From NCBI GenBank assembly GCA_020434645.1, contig JAGRAK010000086.1:1-8046 (forward strand): a stretch of DNA of 8,046 bases, read 5' to 3'. Shown here piece by piece: positions 1-6,571 of the stretch. The stretch is from Bdellovibrionales bacterium. GTDB taxonomy: Bacteria > Bdellovibrionota > Bdellovibrionia > Bdellovibrionales > UBA1609. Under the pieces are notes generated by a model that was not told the origin of the DNA, did no database searches, and saw nothing but the letters and a program-made list of their open reading frames with translations. How positions within the stretch are numbered: position 1 is the first letter of the stretch; every line of letters starts with the position of its first letter. Made by a program: the position numbers and the translations under genes.

Positions 1-763
1 CAATAGGGCTTGTGGCGAGATCAAACGGCTTATTGTCATTTGATACAAAATCCCAACCGATGAGATCATCGATGTAGCCATTGTTGTCGTCATCCACTCC
101 GTTTGTGGCTTTGTCGCGGCCTTGTGAGTCTGTGCCCATTTCGCCTTTGTTGCGCCATAAGTTTTCAACTAAATCTTCGTGAGTGTAATCAACACCCGTG
201 TCGATTACGGCCACTACAATTTTTTCGTTTCCGCGTGATTTGTTCCAGGCTTTTGAAACGCCGATATCGAGCATTCCCCATTGGTTGTTAAATAAAGGGT
301 CAGAGCCATTTCCAGGTCGAACCGGAGCTGGAATAGCCGGGTTATCAGCGGGTACTCCTCCGCACATTCCGGGAATTGGGCAATTGTCTTCAGTGTAGTG
401 AACTTCGTCTGAAGACTCTGGCAGTGCCAGTTGAGCGCGAAGCTCTTTCATGGCTGGTTGCTCAAGGAGTTTAATTTTGTAATTGGGTTGCACATATAAG
501 ACGCCTGGGATTTTGCTCAGTGCATTAACGTTAAAGCTTCGCAGGCTTGATTTAGGCACCTCAAGCTTATGCCAGCCAGCGAGTCCGAGATCTTCAATAT
601 TACTGTTGGCAGGAAGGGCTGCCATCATGCTCATGCGAATCGACGGAGCTGATCTAAAAACTGAAGATCGACTGGTATCGAATTTCACTAAATAATCAGT
701 GGGTTGCGCCGCTTGCGCTGTTGAAATACCGAGCCCTGCGATGGCTATTAATAATGCTCTCAT
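1..763 (-). CDS. Secreted subtilisin-like (S8) serine protease, N-terminal part; C-terminus beyond window
   Basis: Partial gene of 254 visible codons, starting at the ATG at 763-761 and running off the left edge. The start follows a strong AGGAGG Shine-Dalgarno sequence. Residues 1-18 (MRALLIAIAGLGISTAQA) form a typical signal peptide with an AQA/A cleavage site, so export is expected. Residues about 20-95 look like an I9-type inhibitory propeptide, ending in the typical GVLYVQPNY strand. A Pro/Gly-rich linker follows, with Cys128 and Cys134 possibly paired. The catalytic domain opens near Asp155 (DPLFNNQWG), and VAVIDTGVDYTHEDL holds the catalytic Asp188. An Asp/Asn-rich loop at 222-234 (GVDDDNNGYIDDL), common in bacterial subtilases, probably binds calcium. 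The catalytic His (HGTH) and Ser (GTSMA) motifs lie outside the window, so activity cannot be judged. The family call is firm and the substrate unknown. The gene is divergent from the nuo operon and nothing indicates a functional link. Confidence 0.93.
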   Translation of the reverse strand, partial: MRALLIAIAGLGISTAQAAQPTDYLVKFDTSRSSVFRSAPSIRMSMMAALPANSNIEDLGLAGWHKLEVPKSSLRSFNVNALSKIPGVLYVQPNYKIKLLEQPAMKELRAQLALPESSDEVHYTEDNCPIPGMCGGVPADNPAIPAPVRPGNGSDPLFNNQWGMLDIGVSKAWNKSRGNEKIVVAVIDTGVDYTHEDLVENLWRNKGEMGTDSQGRDKATNGVDDDNNGYIDDLIGWDFVSNDNKPFDLATSPI

Positions 764-776
764 TTGATCCCCTCCT
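764..776 (-). promoter_or_regulatory. Ribosome binding site of the S8 protease
   Basis: On the - strand the bases just before the ATG read AGGAGGGGATCAA. AGGAGG is a near-perfect match to the anti-Shine-Dalgarno and sits 7 bases from the start. It fixes the start at 763, which also gives a complete signal peptide. Confidence 0.8.
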
Positions 777-805
777 GGTTCAAAGTCTAGTTTTGCTTAC
801 CAAGA

Positions 806-835
806 ATTGTATGAGGCGGAGGGTAATTTTTACAA
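806..835 (-). promoter_or_regulatory. Candidate sigma70-type promoter of the S8 protease
   Basis: On the - strand TTGTAA (835-830) and TACAAT (811-806) are separated by 18 bases, matching the -35 and -10 consensus at 4 and 5 of 6 positions. Transcription would begin near 799 and leave a leader of about 36 bases before the ATG. A second, poorer pair (TTGAAA at 870-865 with AATTAT 17 bases on) lies upstream. This is based on motif reading only. Confidence 0.45.
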
Positions 836-878
836 ATTGATAATTTGATAGCCCTCACTTTATTTCAATTTTGCAGAT

Positions 879-906
879 TTGTGTCGGATCGCATCAAACT
901 TATAAG
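879..906 (+). promoter_or_regulatory. Weak candidate promoter of the nuo operon
   Basis: TATAAG at 901-906 matches the -10 consensus at 5 of 6 bases, and TTGTGT at 879-884 is a poor -35 (3 of 6) with a 16-base spacer. The resulting leader would be about 135 bases. An alternative is TTGATA (837-842) with TATTTC (861-866) and an 18-base spacer. Neither is compelling, so the real start site may use an activator or a non-sigma70 factor. Confidence 0.25.
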
Positions 907-1049
907 CTCGAATATGACAGACTTTACCCATTATTTCGCACGTGCTAACAAAAGGTGAAAACTGAATGATAAAGAGCACTTAAAGCGTTACTCTGGCAGA
1001 ACAAAATTTTTCAAGTTTTTCTAAACGCTCTGACATAAAGAGGACTTAT

Positions 1050-1577
1050 ATGTCTGATAATTTAAATCGTGAAATGGTTGGCGACTCGACGCAAAGTTTT
1101 GCATTCACATCACGTATGGATGCCATCGTCGCGTGGGGAAGAAAAAATGCATTGTGGCCGATGCCCTACGGAACGGCATGCTGTGGTATCGAATTAATGT
1201 CTGTGATGGGGCCGAAATACGACCTTGCAAGATTCGGAGCCGAAGTTGTTCGCTTCTCTCCGCGCCAAGCTGATTTATTAATTGTGGCCGGAACAATCAC
1301 TGAGAAAATGGCTCCTGTTATTTTAAGAATTTATCAGCAGATGCTCGAGCCTAAATATGTTTTATCTATGGGAGCCTGCGCTTCAAGTGGTGGTTTTTAC
1401 CGCGCCTATCACGTTTTACAAGGTGTAGATAAAGTGATTCCTGTCGATGTCTATGTGCCGGGATGTCCGCCTACTCCTGAAGCCGTTTTAGATGGAGTGA
1501 TGTGCATACAAAGAATGATTGAAACCAACACCCCACGACCGTGGAAAGAAACTTGGAAGCCAGGAGTTTGGCGATGA
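1050..1577 (+). CDS. nuoB: NADH-quinone oxidoreductase subunit B (N2 cluster subunit)
   Basis: Complete at 175 residues, a usual length for bacterial NuoB. This subunit of the peripheral arm holds the terminal [4Fe-4S] cluster N2, which passes electrons to quinone at the NuoB/NuoD interface. The four N2 ligands are present: the tandem Cys44-Cys45 in YGTACCGIE, Cys110 in MGACASSGG and Cys139 in VPGCPPTPE. The segment RFGAEVVRFSPRQADLLIVAG, conserved in the family, lies between them. The ATG at 1050 follows AGAGGA with about 5 bases spacing. It is the first gene of the operon; nuoA, its usual upstream neighbour, is absent and the region before it is non-coding. Its TGA overlaps the nuoCD ATG (ATGA at 1574-1577), so translation of the two is probably coupled. 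The call is secure. Confidence 0.97.
   Translation: MSDNLNREMVGDSTQSFAFTSRMDAIVAWGRKNALWPMPYGTACCGIELMSVMGPKYDLARFGAEVVRFSPRQADLLIVAGTITEKMAPVILRIYQQMLEPKYVLSMGACASSGGFYRAYHVLQGVDKVIPVDVYVPGCPPTPEAVLDGVMCIQRMIETNTPRPWKETWKPGVWR
1562..1566 (+). promoter_or_regulatory. Ribosome binding site that sets the nuoCD start
   Basis: AGGAG lies inside the end of nuoB, 7 bases before ATGATG at 1574. It favours 1574 over the in-frame ATG at 1541, which would add 11 residues not expected in NuoC and deepen the overlap with nuoB. The second ATG at 1577 cannot be excluded. Confidence 0.65.
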
Positions 1578-3253
1578 TGAATATTGAAACTTTAAAGACT
1601 CATTTCTCAGGGAGCTTTCCGCAAAATGCTTTCAAGTATGAAAATGAAGTGGGCGCAAATGTATTAATAGTTCCGAAAGAAGATGTGATCAGCGTTCTTC
1701 GTCACTTAAAAGACAGCGGGCAATACGATTTTCTTATGCATGTGGCGGCTGCAGATTACCCAGATCGTGAAAAACGTTTTGAAGTGGTTTATGAGCTCTT
1801 CTCTTCGAAAAATTACGCGCGACTTCGTGTTAAAGCGTCCGTCGGTGAGAATGAGACAATTGATACAGCCTGTACAGTTTGGCGTTCAGCTAACTGGTAT
1901 GAACGTGAATGTTTCGACATGTACGGAATTATTTTTAAGGGTCATCCGAATTTACGAAGAATTTTGGTGCATCATCAATTTGTCGGTCACCCACTGCGTA
2001 AAGACTACGATGCTAATCATCAGCAACACTGCACTGAAACATTACCGATCCATTTTGAAGATGAACCGAATTACACACCAGATCCGAATAAAGATTTGGT
2101 GCCTTTAAATATTGGGCCGTCACATCCGGCCACTCACGGAACACTTCGCGTAATGGCCGAACTTGATGGTGAAAAAGTTGTGCGCGCCAATGTTGAGCTC
2201 GGTTTTTTACATCGCTGTTTTGAAAAAATGGCCGAGACTCATCCTTACAATCAAGTGATCCCCTACACAGATAGGCTGAATTATTGTTCAGCGCCAATGA
2301 ACAATGTGGGTTATTGCAAAGCAGTTGAGCGTCTACTCGGGGTAGAAATTCCGCCACGCGCGCAAGCTATGCGTATTGTTTTATGTGAGCTTTCACGTGT
2401 TATTGATCATATCGTCTGTTTGGGTGCCAACGCTGTCGACTTAGGCGCGCTCACTGGTTTTTTTCATCTCTTTGCTTTTCGAGAGCAAGTTTACGGATTA
2501 TTTGAAAAACTTTGTGGTGCGCGTTTAACTGTTGCGCTCACTCGCGTGGGCGGTATGGCGCAAGACGCTCCTGAGGGTTGGTTCAATGAAGTATTAGGTT
2601 TTTGCGATCGTATGGTTGTGGGTATTGATGAGCTTGAGCGCATGCTCACGGGCAATAAAATTTGGATGCAAAGAACTCAAGGCGTTGCTCCGATTACGGC
2701 AGAACAAGCGATTATGTGGGGATACACTGGCCCACTTCTTCGTGCCGCAGGGGTTAGTTTAGATTTACGAAAAGCACAGCCTTACTACGGTTATGAGCAA
2801 CTTGATTTTGATGTTCCAGTGGGCACAACAGGTGATTGCTACGATCGCTATTTAGTTCGTGTAGAAGAGATGCGTCAGTCTATTCGCATCGTTCGTCAGA
2901 TGATCAAAAATATGCCGGGCGGTGATTATACAATTCGCGATAAAAACATAGTGCTTCCTGAGAAGAAAGATGTTTACGGCAATATCGAAGGGTTAATGAA
3001 TCACTTTATGCTTGTGATCAAAGGGCTTCGTCCGCCTGTAGGTGAAGTTTATGATGCAACTGAAGCGGCTAATGGTGAGCTTGGGTTTTATCTTGTGAGT
3101 GACGGCAGCGGTAACCCTTATCGCTTAAAAGTTCGTCCTCCGTGTTTTGCTATTTATCAATCTTTCAGTGATCAAGTGACGGGCGGATTATTAGCAGATG
3201 TCATTGCTGTGTTGGGTTCGATGAATCTTATTGCTGGCGAACTGGATAGGTAG
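1574..3253 (+). CDS. nuoCD: Fused NADH-quinone oxidoreductase subunit C/D
   Basis: Complete at 559 residues and a natural fusion of two complex I subunits. Residues about 1-150 are NuoC (30 kDa type), with the signature ECFDMYGIIFKGHPNLRRIL near 112-131 followed by GHPLRKDY at 138-145. A linker of about 30 residues (150-178) leads to NuoD (49 kDa type, about 178-559). NuoD opens with NIGPSHPATHGTLR (179-192), whose His residues line the quinone pocket, and continues with DRLNYCS (233-239), where Tyr237 matches the quinone-head tyrosine of the family. It ends at the canonical GELDR. HRCFEK (213-218) has Cys where many homologues have Gly. The NiFe-hydrogenase CxxC metal-binding pairs are missing, as expected for NuoD. 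The protein docks NuoB and forms the quinone site at the membrane junction. Its TAG stop is part of the nuoE ribosome binding site. The fusion is intact, with no internal stop or frameshift. Confidence 0.96.
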   Translation: MMNIETLKTHFSGSFPQNAFKYENEVGANVLIVPKEDVISVLRHLKDSGQYDFLMHVAAADYPDREKRFEVVYELFSSKNYARLRVKASVGENETIDTACTVWRSANWYERECFDMYGIIFKGHPNLRRILVHHQFVGHPLRKDYDANHQQHCTETLPIHFEDEPNYTPDPNKDLVPLNIGPSHPATHGTLRVMAELDGEKVVRANVELGFLHRCFEKMAETHPYNQVIPYTDRLNYCSAPMNNVGYCKAVERLLGVEIPPRAQAMRIVLCELSRVIDHIVCLGANAVDLGALTGFFHLFAFREQVYGLFEKLCGARLTVALTRVGGMAQDAPEGWFNEVLGFCDRMVVGIDELERMLTGNKIWMQRTQGVAPITAEQAIMWGYTGPLLRAAGVSLDLRKAQPYYGYEQLDFDVPVGTTGDCYDRYLVRVEEMRQSIRIVRQMIKNMPGGDYTIRDKNIVLPEKKDVYGNIEGLMNHFMLVIKGLRPPVGEVYDATEAANGELGFYLVSDGSGNPYRLKVRPPCFAIYQSFSDQVTGGLLADVIAVLGSMNLIAGELDR

Positions 3254-3256
3254 GAG
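3252..3256 (+). promoter_or_regulatory. Ribosome binding site that sets the nuoE start
   Basis: TAGGAG combines the nuoCD stop (3251-3253) with an AGGAG Shine-Dalgarno, 7 bases before the ATG at 3264. This rules against the in-frame ATG at 3231, which would overlap nuoCD and add a basic 11-residue tail foreign to NuoE. Confidence 0.7.
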
Positions 3257-3263
3257 AAGAAAT

Positions 3264-3737
3264 ATGTTTAAATTATCTGATGAAGGTGTCGCTTTTGTTA
3301 AAAAAGAGCTCGGTCGCTACGAAGATAAAAAATCAGCGATTATACCGTCGCTTTTTCGAGCGCAGGTTGAAAATAAAGGTTGGGTCAGCCCAGAAGTCAT
3401 CACTCACTTGAGTCAACTTATGGATATCCCAGAGTCTGCGATTGATGAAGTGGCAACATTTTATACTATGTTCAATAAGCAACCCGTGGGTAAATTTCAC
3501 GTTCAAGTTTGCTGTAATATTTCGTGCTCAATGAATGGCGGTCGCGAGATGGCCGATTACATTTGTAAAACATTTGATATTCAAGATGGCGATATTTCTA
3601 AAGATGGTCGTTACACCGTGTCGCGCGTAGAGTGCTTGGGTGCATGTGACAAAGCTCCCATGATGCAAGTGAATGATGATTATCATGAGGGTCTCACACA
3701 AGAAAAGGCTGTCGAAATTTTAAGAGGATTAAAATAA
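3264..3737 (+). CDS. nuoE: NADH-quinone oxidoreductase subunit E (N1a [2Fe-2S] subunit)
   Basis: Complete at 157 residues, typical of the 24 kDa thioredoxin-like subunit. It belongs to the NADH dehydrogenase module with NuoF and carries the [2Fe-2S] cluster N1a. The ligand pattern is C-x4-C followed by C-x3-C: Cys83 and Cys88 in VCCNISC, then Cys124 and Cys128 in VECLGACDKAP. Cys84 next to the first ligand is extra. The N-terminal helical half includes the conserved DEVATFYTMF (61-70), which packs against NuoF. The start at 3264 is chosen from the Shine-Dalgarno spacing. Only 10 bases separate it from nuoCD, and one base separates its TAA from the nuoF ATG. There is nothing unusual in length or residues, so the call is secure. 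Confidence 0.97.
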   Translation: MFKLSDEGVAFVKKELGRYEDKKSAIIPSLFRAQVENKGWVSPEVITHLSQLMDIPESAIDEVATFYTMFNKQPVGKFHVQVCCNISCSMNGGREMADYICKTFDIQDGDISKDGRYTVSRVECLGACDKAPMMQVNDDYHEGLTQEKAVEILRGLK

Positions 3738-3738
3738 C

Positions 3739-5034
3739 ATGGAAGTAAAATTACTCACTGAACATTATGGTAAGCCTGAGTATCAATCGCTGGCGGGTTA
3801 TCAAAAATACGCCGGTTATGAAATGCTGAAAAAAGCATTCGCTATGAAGCCGAAAGAAATTATCGAAATGGTGAAAGCCTCAGGCCTTCGCGGTCGTGGC
3901 GGCGCGGGCTTTCCAACGGGCATGAAGTGGAGCTTTCTGCCAGATAACGGAGAAATTCGATATTTACTTTGTAATGCCGACGAGGGCGAGCCGGGAACAT
4001 TTAAAGATCGCATGATGATGGAGCGTGCTCCCCATCAACTCATTGAAGGCATGATAATTTCGGCTTATGCCATTCAATCAAAAAAATCTTATATTTATAT
4101 TCGTGGTGAGTATCGCAATTGCCTTCGCATCGTCGAAAAAGCCATTCGCGAAGCTTACGACGCGGGTCTCTTGGGCCAAAACATTTTAGGCAGTGGTTTT
4201 GATCACGATATGGATGTCTACTCAGGAGCCGGTGCTTATATTTGCGGCGAAGAAACGGGAATGATCTCTTCACTAGAGGGGTTAAAAGGGCAGCCGAAAT
4301 TAAAGCCGCCATTTCCCGCGATAAAGGGTTACTTAGGTAAACCCACAATTGTAAACAATGTCGAAACTTTAGCAGCCGTTAAATATATTCTGCGTGACGG
4401 GCCTGAGGCTTATCGCAAAAACGGAACCGAAAAATCAGCCGGAACGAAACTATTTTCAGTCAGCGGTAATGTTTTAAAGCCGGGCAATTACGAAGTTCCG
4501 CTAGGGTATCCGCTTAAAGATTTAATTTTTAATCTTTGTGGCGGCCTTAAAGAAGGCCGTAAATTAAAGGCCGTTATACCTGGTGGCTCGAGTGCTCCTG
4601 TTCTAACAGCAGAAGAGGCTATGAAAGCCACTATGGATTACGAGTGTCTCGCGCAAATGGGTTCGATGCTGGGTTCAGGTGCCGTGATAGTGATAGATGA
4701 CTCAAACTGCATGGTCGACATGCTTAAAGTGATTTTACATTTCTATCATCATGAGTCTTGCGGTCAGTGCACACCTTGTCGCGAGGGTACTGGCTGGATT
4801 CATAAAATTGTATCGAGCATTGTGACCGGTAATGGTCGTTTGCAAGATATCAACTTAATAGAAAAAGTATCAAAGCAGATGATGGGGCGTACAATCTGTG
4901 CGCTTTCAGATGCGGCGGCAATGCCGGCCATTAGTTTTGTGACTAAATTTAGAGATGAATTTGAGTTTTTCGTTCGCGAAGGTCGTTCAAAAGTAAACAA
5001 TCAAGGATACAACTATGCCCAAATGCACCATTAA
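3739..5034 (+). CDS. nuoF: NADH-quinone oxidoreductase subunit F (FMN, NADH and N3 cluster)
   Basis: Complete at 431 residues, a normal length. This is the 51 kDa flavoprotein in which NADH reduces FMN. The glycine-rich GLRGRGGAGFPTGMKW (49-64) and CNADEGEPGTFKDR (78-91) form the nucleotide and FMN site. GAGAYICGEET (163-173) continues it, and a SLEG motif follows at 178-181. In that block Gly-Met stands where Ala-Leu or Ala-Met is usual after GEET. The [4Fe-4S] cluster N3 is bound by ESCGQCTPCREGT (Cys341, Cys344, Cys347) and Cys387 in GRTICALSDA. An AGAGGA sequence sits about 10 bases before the ATG at 3739, somewhat farther than ideal. The last 20 bases overlap nuoG in another frame; the C-terminal tail (NNQGYNYAQMHH) is probably variable. 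The protein pairs with NuoE and passes electrons towards NuoG. Confidence 0.97.
   Translation: MEVKLLTEHYGKPEYQSLAGYQKYAGYEMLKKAFAMKPKEIIEMVKASGLRGRGGAGFPTGMKWSFLPDNGEIRYLLCNADEGEPGTFKDRMMMERAPHQLIEGMIISAYAIQSKKSYIYIRGEYRNCLRIVEKAIREAYDAGLLGQNILGSGFDHDMDVYSGAGAYICGEETGMISSLEGLKGQPKLKPPFPAIKGYLGKPTIVNNVETLAAVKYILRDGPEAYRKNGTEKSAGTKLFSVSGNVLKPGNYEVPLGYPLKDLIFNLCGGLKEGRKLKAVIPGGSSAPVLTAEEAMKATMDYECLAQMGSMLGSGAVIVIDDSNCMVDMLKVILHFYHHESCGQCTPCREGTGWIHKIVSSIVTGNGRLQDINLIEKVSKQMMGRTICALSDAAAMPAISFVTKFRDEFEFFVREGRSKVNNQGYNYAQMHH
5003..5007 (+). promoter_or_regulatory. Ribosome binding site of nuoG inside nuoF
   Basis: AAGGA lies 7 bases before the ATG at 5015, within the nuoF coding region. It supports a true 20-base overlap of nuoF and nuoG rather than a later start; the first ligand region of NuoG also needs this start. 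Confidence 0.6.
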
Positions 5035-6571
5035 CGGCAAAGAAGTCGAAGTTAAAGCAGGAACAACAATCATTCAGGCTTTTAAAGAAGCTGAGATTGA
5101 TATTGCTCATTACTGTTGGCATCCCGGTCTATCAATAGCGGGAGTTTGCAGGCTTTGCATGGTTTCTATTGAGGGGCAGCCAAAACTTCAGATTGCTTGC
5201 AACACGGTGGTTGCTGACGGCATGAAAATCTCCAATCAAACAGAGCAAGTGAAGGACACTGTTCGCTGGGGAATGGATTTTCATTTGATCAATCACCCTC
5301 TGGATTGCCCCATTTGCGACCAGGCGGGGGAGTGTGGTCTTCAAGAACAGTATATGAAGTTTGGTCAGTATGATCCTGAGATGGCTGAGCCAAAACAGAA
5401 AAAGCACAAGGTCGTCGATCTTGGTCCAAAAATTGTACTTGATACTGAGCGATGTATTTTGTGCTCGCGCTGCGTTCGATTCACCGATGAGGTTTCTAAA
5501 ACCGGTGAGCTTGGTATTTTTAACCGTGGTGATCGCAGCGAAGTGGGTACATTTAAAGATAAGCCATTAGATAATAATTATTCGCTTAACACTGTTGATA
5601 TTTGTCCGGTGGGTGCGCTTACATCAAAAGACTTTCGTTTTCGTCAACGCGTTTGGTATTTGAAAAAAGCACAGTCTGTTTGCACGGGTTGTTCAACTGG
5701 CTGCAATGTGAATGTGTACTTCAATGAAGAGGGCGCATGGCGCGTGAAGCCTGTTTATAATGAAAAGGTAAACGGCTACTGGATGTGCGATAAGGGTCGT
5801 GATGTTTATAAATTTGTGAATAAAGAGGTGCGTTTAACTGAAGCTAAGCGCGGCATGAGTGGGCAGTGGTTGGGTCTTGAAGCTGCTGCTGCAGCTAAAG
5901 AAGCCGGTGAAAAAATTCGCCAAACGATCTCAAAAGAAGGTGCTGATAAAGTCGCTATTGTCGTGACCGGTCAGTACACCAATGAGGAGTATGAGACGTT
6001 ATTTAATTTCTTTGTTAAAGAGCAGGGCGTTCAGTCTGTCTATCACTGGATGAATAATCCTGAAGATATGGACGGCTTTGACGGTCAGCTCTACCGTGGA
6101 GATCGCAATCCGAATACCAAGGGTCTTCTCGCAAGTATAAAAAAATTCGGTAAGGTTTCAGAGTGGCAAGAGTTAGAAAGTAAATTGAAGGCAGGTGCGG
6201 TGAAGTATGTTGTCGTGGCTGGGCCTGAAAACAGTTCTGTTTTTCCAAGTTTAGAAACTAAGGTGAACAGTATAGCGCTCGCGCAAAATATTGTATGGTT
6301 ATCAGCTGCGAAAAGTGCGGTGGTTGATAGTATTAAAAACACGACCTATCAAATCCCACTCAAAACTTTTATTGAGAAAGATGGCACTTACACAAATTAT
6401 GCAGGCTTAGAGCAAAAGGTAAAACGCGGTACGACTATTATTGCTGGCGCACTCACTTTAACTGAGGCTGTTCATTTAATGTCGGGTGAGGAGCTTGATA
6501 TCAATTTGAGACCTGTACCACCGAAGTATTTAAAAACCAACTTTATGACTCAAGAACGAGGTTCGTTATGA
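5015..6571 (+). CDS. nuoG: NADH-quinone oxidoreductase subunit G, short form with N7 ligands
   Basis: Complete at 518 residues, clearly shorter than most NuoG proteins (commonly about 680-900). The N-terminal part is standard. A [2Fe-2S] ferredoxin domain binds N1b through Cys34, Cys45, Cys48 and Cys62. HPLDCPICDQAGEC (94-107) gives the N5 ligands His94, Cys98, Cys101 and Cys107. Cys147, Cys150, Cys153 and Cys197 bind N4. A further C-x2-C-x3-C-x27-C set (Cys223, Cys226, Cys230, Cys258) matches the N7 site found only in some bacteria. The molybdopterin-oxidoreductase-like remainder (about 260-518) is reduced, yet keeps a late EKDGTYTNYAG motif (454-464) like the EkdGTftN element of that family. 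There is no frameshift, so the reduction looks like a real feature. It conducts electrons from NuoF to NuoI. Its TGA overlaps the nuoI ATG. Confidence 0.95.
   Translation: MPKCTINGKEVEVKAGTTIIQAFKEAEIDIAHYCWHPGLSIAGVCRLCMVSIEGQPKLQIACNTVVADGMKISNQTEQVKDTVRWGMDFHLINHPLDCPICDQAGECGLQEQYMKFGQYDPEMAEPKQKKHKVVDLGPKIVLDTERCILCSRCVRFTDEVSKTGELGIFNRGDRSEVGTFKDKPLDNNYSLNTVDICPVGALTSKDFRFRQRVWYLKKAQSVCTGCSTGCNVNVYFNEEGAWRVKPVYNEKVNGYWMCDKGRDVYKFVNKEVRLTEAKRGMSGQWLGLEAAAAAKEAGEKIRQTISKEGADKVAIVVTGQYTNEEYETLFNFFVKEQGVQSVYHWMNNPEDMDGFDGQLYRGDRNPNTKGLLASIKKFGKVSEWQELESKLKAGAVKYVVVAGPENSSVFPSLETKVNSIALAQNIVWLSAAKSAVVDSIKNTTYQIPLKTFIEKDGTYTNYAGLEQKVKRGTTIIAGALTLTEAVHLMSGEELDINLRPVPPKYLKTNFMTQERGSL

Larger units (their letters stand above)
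764..1049. other. Divergent intergenic region between protease and nuo operon
   Basis: This 286-base AT-rich stretch separates the two outward-facing genes and should hold both promoters. No reading frame in it has a convincing start, and no tRNA-like fold, terminator or strong operator-like palindrome was seen. Minor structure includes a tandem TTGATA (837-842 and 845-850), a repeated TTTTTC (1007-1012 and 1016-1021) in an A/T-rich tract, and a 6-base inverted repeat AGCGTT/AACGCT (984-989 and 1024-1029). None of these is strong enough to name a regulator. Confidence 0.7.

Noticed and set aside
103..695. Small + strand open frames across the protease gene
   Set aside because: They lie antisense to a frame with a signal peptide, propeptide and catalytic Asp motif, have no ribosome binding sites and resemble no protein family.
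942..979. GTGCT/AGCAC inverted repeat in the intergenic region
   Set aside because: Five-base arms with a loop of about 28 bases; not a terminator, riboswitch or convincing protein site.
984..1029. Inverted repeat AGCGTT/AACGCT before nuoB as a possible operator or hairpin
   Set aside because: The arms are only 6 bases with a 34-base AT-rich spacer and cannot be extended, so it is weak and expected by chance.
1541..1573. Upstream ATG as the nuoCD start
   Set aside because: The extra 11 residues do not look like NuoC and lack a ribosome binding site, whereas the ATG at 1574 has AGGAG at good spacing.
5015..5034. Frameshift or fusion between nuoF and nuoG
   Set aside because: Both proteins have complete expected ends, and nuoG has its own ribosome binding site 7 bases before its ATG, so the 20-base overlap is an ordinary gene overlap.
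5882..5906. Repeat-like GCTGCTGCTGCAGCTAAAGAAGC tract in nuoG
   Set aside because: It is a short alanine-rich helix (residues 290-297) in frame, with no sign of a microsatellite-driven frameshift or mobile element.
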